DNA from: Neptunicoccus cionae
GTDB taxonomy: Bacteria; Pseudomonadota; Alphaproteobacteria; Rhodobacterales; Rhodobacteraceae
Length of the DNA stretch: 64,000 nt
Reading direction: 5' to 3'
Assembly: GCF_014643735.1 (NCBI RefSeq)
Contig: NZ_BMKA01000005.1
Span: forward strand, 62,245 to 126,244
Shown: piece after piece, positions 44,765 through 52,094 of the stretch
How positions within the stretch are numbered: the stretch's first letter is position 1
How the letters are laid out: the number at the start of each line of letters is the position of its first letter
Position numbers and translations under genes: made by a program
Notes under the pieces: generated by a model
Databases searched by the model: none
What the model was told of the DNA's origin: nothing
Seen by the model: the letters and a program-made list of their open reading frames with translations, nothing else

Positions 44765-45289
44765 TTACTTCACTGTGATGCGGTCAAGTTGCCAGATGCT
44801 CCGGCTGTAGACAGTTTCGGACCGGTATTTTTCGTCAGAGTCGTAGGGGTACACGATCCACAGCGGGCCTTTTTCGCGGCGTGACATCTGCTTTCCGTTC
44901 AACTCGTACGCGACCAGCGCCCCTTCAAAGGTTTCGTCGTTCAGCGGAATAGACACCGAATAGTCATTGGCGGCAATGGCGCTGATTTCGCTTCCATCGC
45001 TGCCCAACGCCTCTAGCAGGGTGCTGAGCAGAACGCCTTTGAAGACCTGCTCCCCTTCGGTCCAGATGGTTTCGGTTTTATATTCCGTCGCTTCAAGCGC
45101 GTGGATCATCTCCAGATCGAAAGCGGCCGCGTCAGAGGCGTTGGTGTTCCCGATCTCACCCTTGACGGTAAGAACCACATCCCCGCTTGGCGCAGCTATT
45201 GGCGCTTCTGCAAGGGCGGCAGAGGCGAAAGAGATCTGCGCGCACATAATGGCGGCAATTGTAGTCGTTAGAATGCTTGGCTTTTTCAT
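44765..45289 (-). CDS. Secreted SUOX/molybdopterin-binding-fold protein, probably non-catalytic
   Basis: A 174-residue protein with a Sec signal peptide (MKKPSILTTTIAAIMCAQIS, cleavage near ALAEA). The mature part resembles the sulfite-oxidase fold: DVVLTVKGEIGNTNASDA, FDLEMIHALEA, GVLLSTLLEALGSDG, and IVYPYDSDEKYRSETVYSRS near the end. The only cysteine of the protein lies in the signal peptide, so the Mo-coordinating cysteine of true sulfite oxidases is missing. It is therefore more likely a ligand-binding or partner protein than an enzyme. The ATG at 45289 has AGGA nine bases upstream and is preferred over the ATG at 45310. It is cotranscribed with the hybrid kinase. Confidence 0.75.
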   Translation of the reverse strand: MKKPSILTTTIAAIMCAQISFASAALAEAPIAAPSGDVVLTVKGEIGNTNASDAAAFDLEMIHALEATEYKTETIWTEGEQVFKGVLLSTLLEALGSDGSEISAIAANDYSVSIPLNDETFEGALVAYELNGKQMSRREKGPLWIVYPYDSDEKYRSETVYSRSIWQLDRITVK

Positions 45290-45370
45290 TGTATAGGATC
45301 CTGTTCGCATGTTGATCTTGTCTCAGGCTCCGGTTTAAACCAAGGCATTTGATGTTACATGTGCAATATT

Positions 45371-45387
45371 GGATAGGAAGACTATCC
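45371..45387. promoter_or_regulatory. Small dyad in the divergent SUOX-protein / response-regulator promoter
   Basis: GGATAG at 45371-45376 faces CTATCC at 45382-45387 across a five-base spacer, in the 288-base region between the divergent genes starting at 45289 and 45578. It could bind a dimeric regulator, possibly the FixJ-type protein encoded beside it. Evidence is limited to symmetry and place. Confidence 0.35.
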
Positions 45388-45577
45388 CAAAGTATAGTTC
45401 TTGAGTAGCATTGGTATCGGACGGCTTTAAGTTTGTTGATTTCGAGATTCTCAAAAGGTTAAAGCCAAGACACAAAGCGTCTTTCTGACCCTACAGCAGG
45501 GCAATTCAGTACCGGATAGAGACGATAGAAAAGCTGGAACAGCGGGTTCACCCCCCAAAAGGTCAGCGCAAAGTGGA

Positions 45578-46197
45578 ATGATGCCAATGAGAATTTTAAT
45601 TGCAGACGATCATGATTTGGTCCGCGATACAATCGCAGCCTATATTCAATCCGATCCTGAAAACACCGTCGCGCCTGCGGCCAATCTACAGGATGCGCTT
45701 GATCACATAACCAAAGACGTTCCTTCGATCTGGTGCTTCTGGATTTTGACATGCCCGGAATGAACGGGCTCTCCGGTCTTGCCAAAGCGCTGGAAGCCAA
45801 TGAAAACAAGCCAGTCGGCATTATTTCCGGCACCGCGCCTGTGTCTGTCGCAGAAGCCGCCCTAGAGGCGGGCGCTGCGGGGTTCCTGCCAAAAACAATG
45901 GCTGCGAAATCCCTGCTGAACGCGGTGCGCTTCATGGCGGCTGGCGAAACATTCGCGCCTGTCAGCTTTATGGCACAACGCAACGAAACGGCTCACGAGT
46001 TCGACACGCTGTTGTCCCCCCGCGAAAAAGAAGTCCTGAAAGGGTTGTCTGACGGCAAGGCCAATAAGGAAATCGCCCGTGATCTGGACCTGCGCGAGGT
46101 TACAGTGAAACTGCATGTCAAAACGCTCAGCAAGAAGTTGAACGCGCGCAACCGCACCCATGCTGCGATGATCGCGAAAGAAGCCGGTTACATCTAA
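45578..46197 (+). pseudogene. FixJ/NarL-type response regulator with one-base frameshift
   Basis: Two frames together make one response regulator of about 205 residues. The first (45578-about 45724) gives RILIADDHDLVRDTIAAYIQ and the start of the receiver. The second (from about 45725) continues LVLLDFDMPGMNGLSGLAKA with the phosphoacceptor Asp, then GAAGFLPKTM with the Lys, and ends in a LuxR-type helix-turn-helix, LLSPREKEVLKGLSDGKANK and EIARDLDLREVTVKLHVKTL. Adding one T after GTTCC at about 45724 restores the expected Pro-Phe-Asp-Leu-Val-Leu-Leu-Asp. As written, translation stops early and neither half has a whole receiver. The rest of the gene is undamaged and a strong terminator follows, so this is either a recent mutation, phase variation or a sequencing error. 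Confidence 0.85.
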
Positions 46198-46222
46198 CCG
46201 TGTTGCGAAGTTCTGCTTTATC

Positions 46223-46259
46223 AAAAGCCGTCAAGCGCAGTTCGCGCCTGACGGCTTTT
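46223..46259 (+). terminator. Rho-independent terminator of the response regulator gene
   Basis: AAAAGCCGTCA at 46223-46233 pairs with TGACGGCTTTT at 46249-46259; a further GCGC/GCGC pairing is possible within the loop. T residues follow the stem. It is 25 bases after the regulator stop, a classic terminator that also works on the opposite strand by sequence. Confidence 0.85.
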
Positions 46260-46609
46260 TCGTTTTGGCCAGCTCGCTTTCCGACAAATAATATACCTTT
46301 GTAATCAATTCCTATACTTTCGCGCACACCCGCCCGCGCAGTAGTCCTGTATAAATAAACTACGCCAGCCACGTGGGGAGCCAACGCCCCGACTATCGAG
46401 CTCCCCACAAAGCGGCAGGCGTAGAAACGGGGCATAGAAAAAGTGATGGCGTCCTCTATCAAGGCTCGCACACTTGCACAGCCCACCCCCCTCCAGCGCT
46501 GTGATTGTGGTCGCCGTTGCTTTTTCTGCCCCTCATCCCTTCTGATCTACTTTACAAACCGGACCCTCTTACCGGCAGGCGCGACCGTTCCGTGTAGCGG
46601 ACAACAAAG
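46260..46609. other. Gene-free region holding a compound hairpin (46360-46424)
   Basis: There is no convincing coding frame between the two terminators. Within it, bases 46360-46370 (CTACGCCAGCC) pair with 46414-46424 (GGCAGGCGTAG) with one A-A mismatch, and GTGGGGAGC at 46373-46381 pairs with GCTCCCCAC at 46400-46408 around an 18-base loop. The result is a two-stage stem of 19 pairs. A TATAAA at about 46350 precedes it on the plus strand. It may be a small RNA, an mRNA structure or a dispersed repeat; which of these cannot be decided from one copy. Confidence 0.55.
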
Positions 46610-46640
46610 AAACGCGCCTCGAATGAAACGAGCGCGTTTT
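46610..46640 (-). terminator. Terminator of the Hpt gene
   Basis: AAACGCG at 46610-46616 plus CTCG at 46618-46621 pair with CGAG and CGCGTTT at 46629-46639, with one bulged C. On the minus strand the stem is followed by T-rich TTTCTTTG; on the plus strand by TTTAG. It is about 40 bases after the Hpt stop at 46679. Confidence 0.7.
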
Positions 46641-46678
46641 AGTTCTAAATTTACAATGCAGCAATTACAGTGCGGGGC

Positions 46679-47032
46679 TTAGAAGAAGCTGACCTTGGTC
46701 AAGCGGTTCAATTCACTTTCGGTGCTGATAGCAAGTTGGGACACCAGACGCGATATCTTCGGGACATGCTGAAGCCGATCGTTTCGCAGTTCCTCCTCCA
46801 GCTCTCGCATGGCGTCAGTCAATGCAGCAGCGCCAAAAACTGCACATGGCCCGCAAGCCAAATGAACCCGGTTGGCCCAAAAACCGGCGTTCGCCGTTGC
46901 GTCCAGCGCGCTCAACTGTTCGAGATCCTTCTTTAAACAGCGAAACCCCTTGCGGATGGAGCGCCGCAAACGGCGGCTGCCCAGAATATCCATTGCTTCA
47001 TACAAAACCGTTGTGTCGACCAGTCCGTTCAT
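46679..47032 (-). CDS. Stand-alone Hpt domain protein (histidine phosphotransferase)
   Basis: A 117-residue helical protein. The stretch VHLACGPCAVFGAAALTDAM (from His57) aligns position by position with the Hpt motif HKLSGSCAIFGA of the hybrid kinase at 42141, including the phosphoacceptor histidine and the Phe-Gly-Ala after it. The usual lysine after the histidine is replaced by leucine. It should pass phosphoryl groups between receiver domains. GAGGAAAAA precedes the ATG at 47032. Placed among two kinases, a receiver protein and a FixJ-type regulator, it is a likely node of the same relay. Confidence 0.75.
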   Translation of the reverse strand: MNGLVDTTVLYEAMDILGSRRLRRSIRKGFRCLKKDLEQLSALDATANAGFWANRVHLACGPCAVFGAAALTDAMRELEEELRNDRLQHVPKISRLVSQLAISTESELNRLTKVSFF

Positions 47033-47492
47033 TTTTTCCTCGCTGTGTTCGGGTGTCCGACCGACCGCATTGCGCGGGCGATACTATTATCGTGACCAGA
47101 GCTAGTGAAAACAGCCCGCCCGATCAAAAGTTCAAAAGGGTAGAAAGCTGACGCGAAAGTATAAGCGGCTCGGATTGGCCTTATACTGTGTACTCCCCCC
47201 TAATTCCGCTACCTGGGCGGGAGTAAATTGGGGCGATTCTGTGACGGGTTGCCGATTCGGAAACAATAACCGTCAAGATTGTTTCCGAATACGCTACGTT
47301 ATCGCCTTATTTTTACCTAAAGTTGAATGTTCATAGACTTTAGGATAGTTCACGCCTCAAAACGGACACATTCTGCCACGATTTTGTACAGGTCGCTGTA
47401 TGCGATATTGGGCCGGTTTAGCCCTCTGCTCAGTAACCATTATCAAACGCTACTGATAGTTTTTTAAGGGAAATAAACATTTCTTTAGAACT
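47033..47492. promoter_or_regulatory. Long upstream region of the glycosidase-like gene with two dyads
   Basis: 460 bases without a plausible gene between divergent genes. One dyad has arms TACTCCC (47191-47197) and GGGAGTA (47219-47225). The second and stronger is described separately at 47255-47290. The 200 bases before the coding start are AT-rich. Confidence 0.45.
47255..47290. promoter_or_regulatory. 13-bp perfect inverted repeat with 10-base spacer
   Basis: ATTCGGAAACAAT at 47255-47267 and ATTGTTTCCGAAT at 47278-47290 are exact reverse complements around AACCGTCAAG. Centre-to-centre distance of the half sites is about 23 bases, close to two DNA turns, which suits cooperative binding by a dimer or a pair of dimers. 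It lies about 200 bases upstream of the glycosidase-like gene. It is not followed by a T-run, so a terminator is less likely. Confidence 0.6.
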
Positions 47493-49322
47493 ATGCGGGG
47501 CACCAAGATGACTATCAATATGTATGACTTCGAGACGGCAGACTTAACAACGGCAAAATCTGCACCAGAATCGGACACAATCGTTAAGGTTGAGTCCTAC
47601 AAAAATGCAACAGATTACAAAGTTACTGAAAAACACTTTGGTGACATATACACGACTTACACCACGCTCTCTAATTTTGAGAAATCTCATGACAATGCCG
47701 GCTATCAAGGCAACTTCATCCGTTGGCCGGATGGGGGCCGCGCAGAGACTGATGACTACAGCCTGACGAACCCCGATCTGTTCCTCGTTGATGGCTCTGA
47801 CGAGGGCAAAGGTTTGACCGATATGCTGGCCTATGCCAACTCCTTAGGCCAGTCGTTTTCGATGATCCTGCCCACCCGCCGGTATGCCGACGATCTGAAA
47901 TCCTGCGAGGCAGACCTTAAGAAATTCCTGATCAAACTCTTTGCAGGCGACTTTGGCGAACTACCTGCGGACATGACCCTTGAAATCGGCAACGAAACCT
48001 TTGCAATGGGTTGGGAAGGCAAGACATATTCGTCGGAAGGCAGCTATGGCCAAATCGCCAATACAATGCTCGAGACGATCAACAAGATCGCTTCAAGCAG
48101 CCGCTACAATCCTGACGGAATAGAAATTTCTGTTGCGATCCAATCCGGCACCAACAGCCCGCGCACGATCATCCGCGAAATTGAAACCCAGAACCTCGAC
48201 CGGATCGACCAGATCGTCTCTCATCATCTGGAAAGCAACGTCGATAAGTTCGGCTTCACCGATATCGAAAACGCCTATGAAATCTGGAGCGCGGTTCTGG
48301 GGCGGGACGTGGATCAGAACCTCTCGGCGTGGAATGTGGGCAAACCGGTTCACACCTATGACCCCAAAGACCCCTTTGACGTGTCGGGCATCGACACGAC
48401 CGCATTGAAAGCCAACAGCATCGGCGCACGTCAAGCAGGCGAAACCATCGAGGCCTTCACCTCCTTCATCGCTCTCGGCGCGGATGCACTGTCGCTTTGG
48501 GGCACGGTAAAGCACGAAAACAGCTACTTCTGGCACACCGATCACGGCGCGCTTGAAGGGACTAGCCACGGTGGAGAGGCGCTGAGCCTGCTGTCCGACA
48601 GTCTGGTCGGAAAGAAACTGCTCGGCGGAAGTTTTGAAGACGGGTCATGGTCTGAAAACCACGATGCGAAAAACTACCAGTCCTACACTTACGCGGACAA
48701 GACCGAACAAGTGGTGTTTCTGACAGCTGGCGACATCAAGAAATCCGGTCAGACCGTGACCGTCTCTCTGCAAGAGGAAACGTCGGTTGAATACGTCTGG
48801 GCAGATGTGATCCGCACCGAAATCCCTGAAAAGTTCCTAGATTTCAAAGGCACTGTTTACGAAAGATTGTTCGAAATCCCCGTCGTATCGCGGATCGAAC
48901 TGGCCGTAAGTGACGGCGAAATCAGCTACCAGTTCGAGGAAGACTTCGAAGTGGCGCGGATCATCATCCCAACCGGTGGCAAGAAAGCTTCCAAGCCAGA
49001 ACCAAGCGAGCCTGAGAGCGAGACAGACGCCCCTGCAGACGCACCGGCAGCAAGGGCCACGCGGACTTCCTGTGACGACACAGGGTTCTTTGGAAGCGCC
49101 GCAATCGCCGCTTCAGTCGGCGCCTTGTCGGACACATTTACGTTCATTGATCCGGCCAATGCCGAACCCGCCATTATCGAAGAAACCCCGACACGGGTTG
49201 AACCGGGCGACAACCCGTTCTCATCCGCATTTGGCAGCTTTGGCGCAGAGTCAGCCCCCAATGTCACAGAGATCGCAACCATCGTCGCCTGCCCCCCCGT
49301 CGACGAATTCGCTTTCTGCTGA
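47493..49322 (+). CDS. Glycoside-hydrolase-like TIM-barrel protein with altered nucleophile
   Basis: A 609-residue protein (604 if the ATG at 47508 is used). The first 370 residues resemble clan GH-A barrels: YQGNFIRWPDGGRAETDDYS resembles the RYPGG strand 1 motif, MTLEIGNETFAMGW holds the acid/base pair Asn167-Glu168, IVSHHLESN matches strand 6, and YEIWSAVLGRDVDQNLSAWN corresponds to the strand carrying the nucleophile, normally (T/S)EWN. Here Glu is Ala279, codon GCG at 48327. A beta-rich domain follows (about 385-500), then a low-complexity Ala/Pro/Glu/Ser/Thr tail with three cysteines, two of them in the last 18 residues. No Sec signal or RTX repeats are seen. It is probably a carbohydrate-binding or surface protein related to secreted Rhodobacterales glycosidases, but the family is assigned by motif reading alone. 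Confidence 0.6.
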   Translation: MRGTKMTINMYDFETADLTTAKSAPESDTIVKVESYKNATDYKVTEKHFGDIYTTYTTLSNFEKSHDNAGYQGNFIRWPDGGRAETDDYSLTNPDLFLVDGSDEGKGLTDMLAYANSLGQSFSMILPTRRYADDLKSCEADLKKFLIKLFAGDFGELPADMTLEIGNETFAMGWEGKTYSSEGSYGQIANTMLETINKIASSSRYNPDGIEISVAIQSGTNSPRTIIREIETQNLDRIDQIVSHHLESNVDKFGFTDIENAYEIWSAVLGRDVDQNLSAWNVGKPVHTYDPKDPFDVSGIDTTALKANSIGARQAGETIEAFTSFIALGADALSLWGTVKHENSYFWHTDHGALEGTSHGGEALSLLSDSLVGKKLLGGSFEDGSWSENHDAKNYQSYTYADKTEQVVFLTAGDIKKSGQTVTVSLQEETSVEYVWADVIRTEIPEKFLDFKGTVYERLFEIPVVSRIELAVSDGEISYQFEEDFEVARIIIPTGGKKASKPEPSEPESETDAPADAPAARATRTSCDDTGFFGSAAIAASVGALSDTFTFIDPANAEPAIIEETPTRVEPGDNPFSSAFGSFGAESAPNVTEIATIVACPPVDEFAFC

Positions 49323-49369
49323 TAAGAAAACGGATCGGCTGGGACAGCTGCATGAAATACCAAACGTGC

Positions 49370-49400
49370 ATCGCCGCTTTTTGGATGGAAGAGCGGCGAT
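49370..49400 (+). terminator. Hairpin after the glycosidase-like gene
   Basis: ATCGCCGCT at 49370-49378 pairs with AGCGGCGAT at 49392-49400 around a 13-base loop, 48 bases after the stop. No T-run follows, so termination efficiency is uncertain. Confidence 0.5.
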
Positions 49401-49500
49401 TGGTCGAACACTTATGACGCAACAAGCTGGTTGCTGCGCAAGGTTCTGACTTATTAAGGCGTTCGACCTCTCACATCCCGGAACCAGCTCCCGTTAACCA

Positions 49501-49872
49501 TCAAATCGGGGTTCGCCCCATAAGGCGAAGCGTTATAGCCCGCCCCGTTTTAAGCACTGGATACAGCAGCTTGGACAGGGTCGGGGAGCGAAACACACTG
49601 GCATTGATCCGGTTAAACATCCCCGAGGGCGTGCTCATCAGGGCGAGCCGGTGAATACATTCGTCACCGAAAAAAATCCGGTCCCCATCAATAAGCGCCA
49701 TTCCATCGTTTAAATCCACACCCGTCGCGCGCACCTGCTCTACCGCTGGATCATCGGAGCGGGCATCGACAAGTTCCACCGCCCCGAGTGTATCCTTCAA
49801 CCGGATAAATCGCACATAACGGGCGCAAAACGGGCAGTCTCCGTCATAAACGATTTTAAGGGTCTGCTTCAT
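49501..49872 (-). CDS. DCC-family thiol-disulfide oxidoreductase-like protein (DUF393)
   Basis: A 123-residue protein opening LKIVYDGDCPFCARYVRFIR, which gives the family its name (DxDCxxC). The cysteine pair resembles a thioredoxin-like active site. Family members are of uncertain function and often small cytosolic proteins. GRAITLRLMG near the end is basic. It stands alone between the glycosidase-like gene and the tRNA. Confidence 0.88.
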   Translation of the reverse strand: MKQTLKIVYDGDCPFCARYVRFIRLKDTLGAVELVDARSDDPAVEQVRATGVDLNDGMALIDGDRIFFGDECIHRLALMSTPSGMFNRINASVFRSPTLSKLLYPVLKTGRAITLRLMGRTPI

Positions 49873-50137
49873 TGTTCGGCCTTTTTCCCTCTGCGAAATT
49901 GAAGGTTCGGGTTGTAAGTAACTCTCTTAAAACGCGGCTGTAGCCCCGCCCCAAGGGGTGTGCGATTTACCCTACAGAAAACTCCGACCAGATCAAAACA
50001 TTGAAAACGGTTTCCGCCAGAACAATCAGTCCAGCGTCAAAAGAACGAGCACTTTAACCATAAGCGCATCAAACGCCCCCGAGGCAAGCGCAAAGAAGCC
50101 AAGCTCGGAAGTGTTGGCGTTCAGTAAAAAGGGGTGG

Positions 50138-50227
50138 TGGCGGACAGACAGGGATTCGAACCCTGGAGACGGTTCCCCGCCTACACACTTTCCAGGCGTG
50201 CGCCTTCGACCACTCGGCCACCTGTCC
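50138..50227 (-). tRNA. tRNA-Ser (anticodon GGA)
   Basis: On the minus strand the 90 bases begin GGACAGGTGGCCGAGTGGTC and end in TCTGTCCGCCA with an encoded CCA. The acceptor stem pairs GGACAGG with TCTGTCC (one G-T pair). The anticodon loop CTGGAAA gives anticodon GGA, reading UCC and UCU serine codons. A long variable arm (GTAGGCGGGGAACCGTCTCC region) is typical of class II tRNA-Ser, and the T arm is CAGGGTTCGAATCCCTG. Confidence 0.95.
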
Positions 50228-50374
50228 GTAAGGCGGGGTATTACCGATCTCGGCGGGGGCATGCAAGCCCTAAGGCGCGAAAAAATGCGGTTATTCGGGA
50301 TTGGGGGCATTTCGGTTCAACGCCCCCGGTTTAGGACCATAGGTCAAAGGGCGTTTTTTGCCCCCTGCCCCTTG

Positions 50375-52036
50375 TTATCGCTGACTATTCTGCCAGTTAG
50401 GGTGAATCCACGGCTGTAGGTTGGAGGCAGGCAACGGCGTGCGGCCGAGGATGTGATCGCTGGCCTTTTCGCCGACCATGATCGACGGCGCGTTGAGATT
50501 TCCGTTCGGAATGCTCGGGAAAATCGAACTGTCCGCAACGCGCAGGCCTTCGACGCCAATCACGCGACATTCCGGATCGACCACGGCCATCGGATCGTCA
50601 GCCGCACCCATCTTGCAGGTGCCACAGGGGTGATAGGCGCTTTCGGCATGTTCCTTGATAAATCCGTTCAGTTCCTCATCCGTTTGGACTGCTGCACCCG
50701 GCTGGATTTCGCCGCCGTTGTAGGGCTCAAAGGCATCCTGCGCAAAAATCTCGCGGGTGAGGCGGATACAGGTGCGGAAATCTTCCCAATCCTGTTCCTT
50801 GCTCATGTAATTAAACAGGATTTTAGGCGCTTTCGCAGGATCGGCGCTGTTGAGCGTAACCGCCCCGCGCGACGTAGAACGCATTGGCCCCACATGGGCC
50901 TGAAACCCGTGCCCTTCCGCGGCGGCCTGTCCATCGTAGCGCACCGCCATCGGCAAAAAGTGATACTGGATGTCGGGATATTCGATCCCCGCGCGGGATC
51001 GGATAAAGGCGGCGGATTCAAACTGGTTTGACGCACCCGGCCCCTTACCTGTCAGCAGCCATTTTGCCCCGACATAGCCTTTGCCAATCAGGTTCCAGTA
51101 TTTGAACAAGGTCACAGGCTGCAAGCTTTTGACCTGAATATATAGCTCCAGATGATCCATCAGGTTCTGGCCCACACCGGCGCGGTCGGCCACGACCTCT
51201 ATACCGTGTTCACGCAGATGGGCGGCCGGACCAATACCCGAGCGCATCAAAAGCGCGGGGGAGTTAAAGGCCGATGCCGAAACGATAATTTCGCGGTTGG
51301 CGCGCAGGGTCGTGACCTTGCCGCCTTGGGTGATCTCCACGCCGATCGCGCGCCCTTGCTCGATCACCACGCGGTTGGCATGACCTTTGACCAACTCCAC
51401 ATTAGGACGCTTCAGGGCGGGTTTCAGGTAGGCATTGGCAGCAGACCAGCGCTGGCCCTTGTGGACGGTCTGGTCCATCGGGCCGAACCCTTCCTGCTGG
51501 GTGCCGTTGTAATCCTCCGTCACCTGATAGCCTGCCTGACGCCCTGCCTCGACAAAGGCGTGGGTCAGGGGGTTTTCGCGGCTGCCCCGTTGCACATGCA
51601 GCGGGCCACTGTTGCCGCGCACCTCGGGATCACCGCCGTGGCCGGAGGCATCCCAGTTTTCCTGTCGCTTGAAATAGGGCATCACATCCGCGCCGGACCA
51701 GCCTTGCGCGCCTTTTTCCGCCCATGTGTCATAGTCCCGTGCGTGGCCCCGCACGTAGACCATCCCGTTGATGGAGGACGACCCCCCGATCACCTTCCCC
51801 CGCGGCGCGGCCAGTCTGCGTCCGCCAAGGTGGGGTTCAGGTTCCGATTGATAGCCCCAGTCATAGCGCTTCATGTTCATCGGATAGCTGAGCGCCCCGG
51901 GCATCTGGATGAACGGCCCCCAATCGGTGCCGCCGTATTCGACCACCAGCACCTTGTGCTTGCCGTCTTCGGACAGGCGATAGGCCATAGCACAGCCGGC
52001 AGAACCGGCCCCGATGATGATATAGTCTGCGTTCAT
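50375..52036 (-). CDS. betA: Choline dehydrogenase
   Basis: A 553-residue GMC-family flavoenzyme. FAD binding is by [20 protein letters not shown] near the N-terminus. GMC signatures are [20 protein letters not shown] and [18 protein letters not shown]. The C-terminal [13 protein letters not shown] supplies the catalytic histidine region, and [20 protein letters not shown] closes the active site. It oxidises choline to betaine aldehyde at the membrane. The ATG at 52036, with AGGAAAG upstream, is used rather than a TTG at 52078. It lies downstream of betC and betI. The usual partner betB (betaine aldehyde dehydrogenase) is not in this window. Confidence 0.94.
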   Translation of the reverse strand: MNADYIIIGAGSAGCAMAYRLSEDGKHKVLVVEYGGTDWGPFIQMPGALSYPMNMKRYDWGYQSEPEPHLGGRRLAAPRGKVIGGSSSINGMVYVRGHARDYDTWAEKGAQGWSGADVMPYFKRQENWDASGHGGDPEVRGNSGPLHVQRGSRENPLTHAFVEAGRQAGYQVTEDYNGTQQEGFGPMDQTVHKGQRWSAANAYLKPALKRPNVELVKGHANRVVIEQGRAIGVEITQGGKVTTLRANREIIVSASAFNSPALLMRSGIGPAAHLREHGIEVVADRAGVGQNLMDHLELYIQVKSLQPVTLFKYWNLIGKGYVGAKWLLTGKGPGASNQFESAAFIRSRAGIEYPDIQYHFLPMAVRYDGQAAAEGHGFQAHVGPMRSTSRGAVTLNSADPAKAPKILFNYMSKEQDWEDFRTCIRLTREIFAQDAFEPYNGGEIQPGAAVQTDEELNGFIKEHAESAYHPCGTCKMGAADDPMAVVDPECRVIGVEGLRVADSSIFPSIPNGNLNAPSIMVGEKASDHILGRTPLPASNLQPWIHPNWQNSQR

Positions 52037-52094
52037 AGCGTTTACTTTCCTAAGGGATTGCAACCTCTTGCGGTTCAACCCTGCCCCGTTGGGC

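Noticed and set aside
46443-46682. 79-codon frame on the plus strand (cysteine-rich)
   Set aside because: No ribosome-binding site, runs through the Hpt terminator and ends inside the Hpt gene; composition is irregular.
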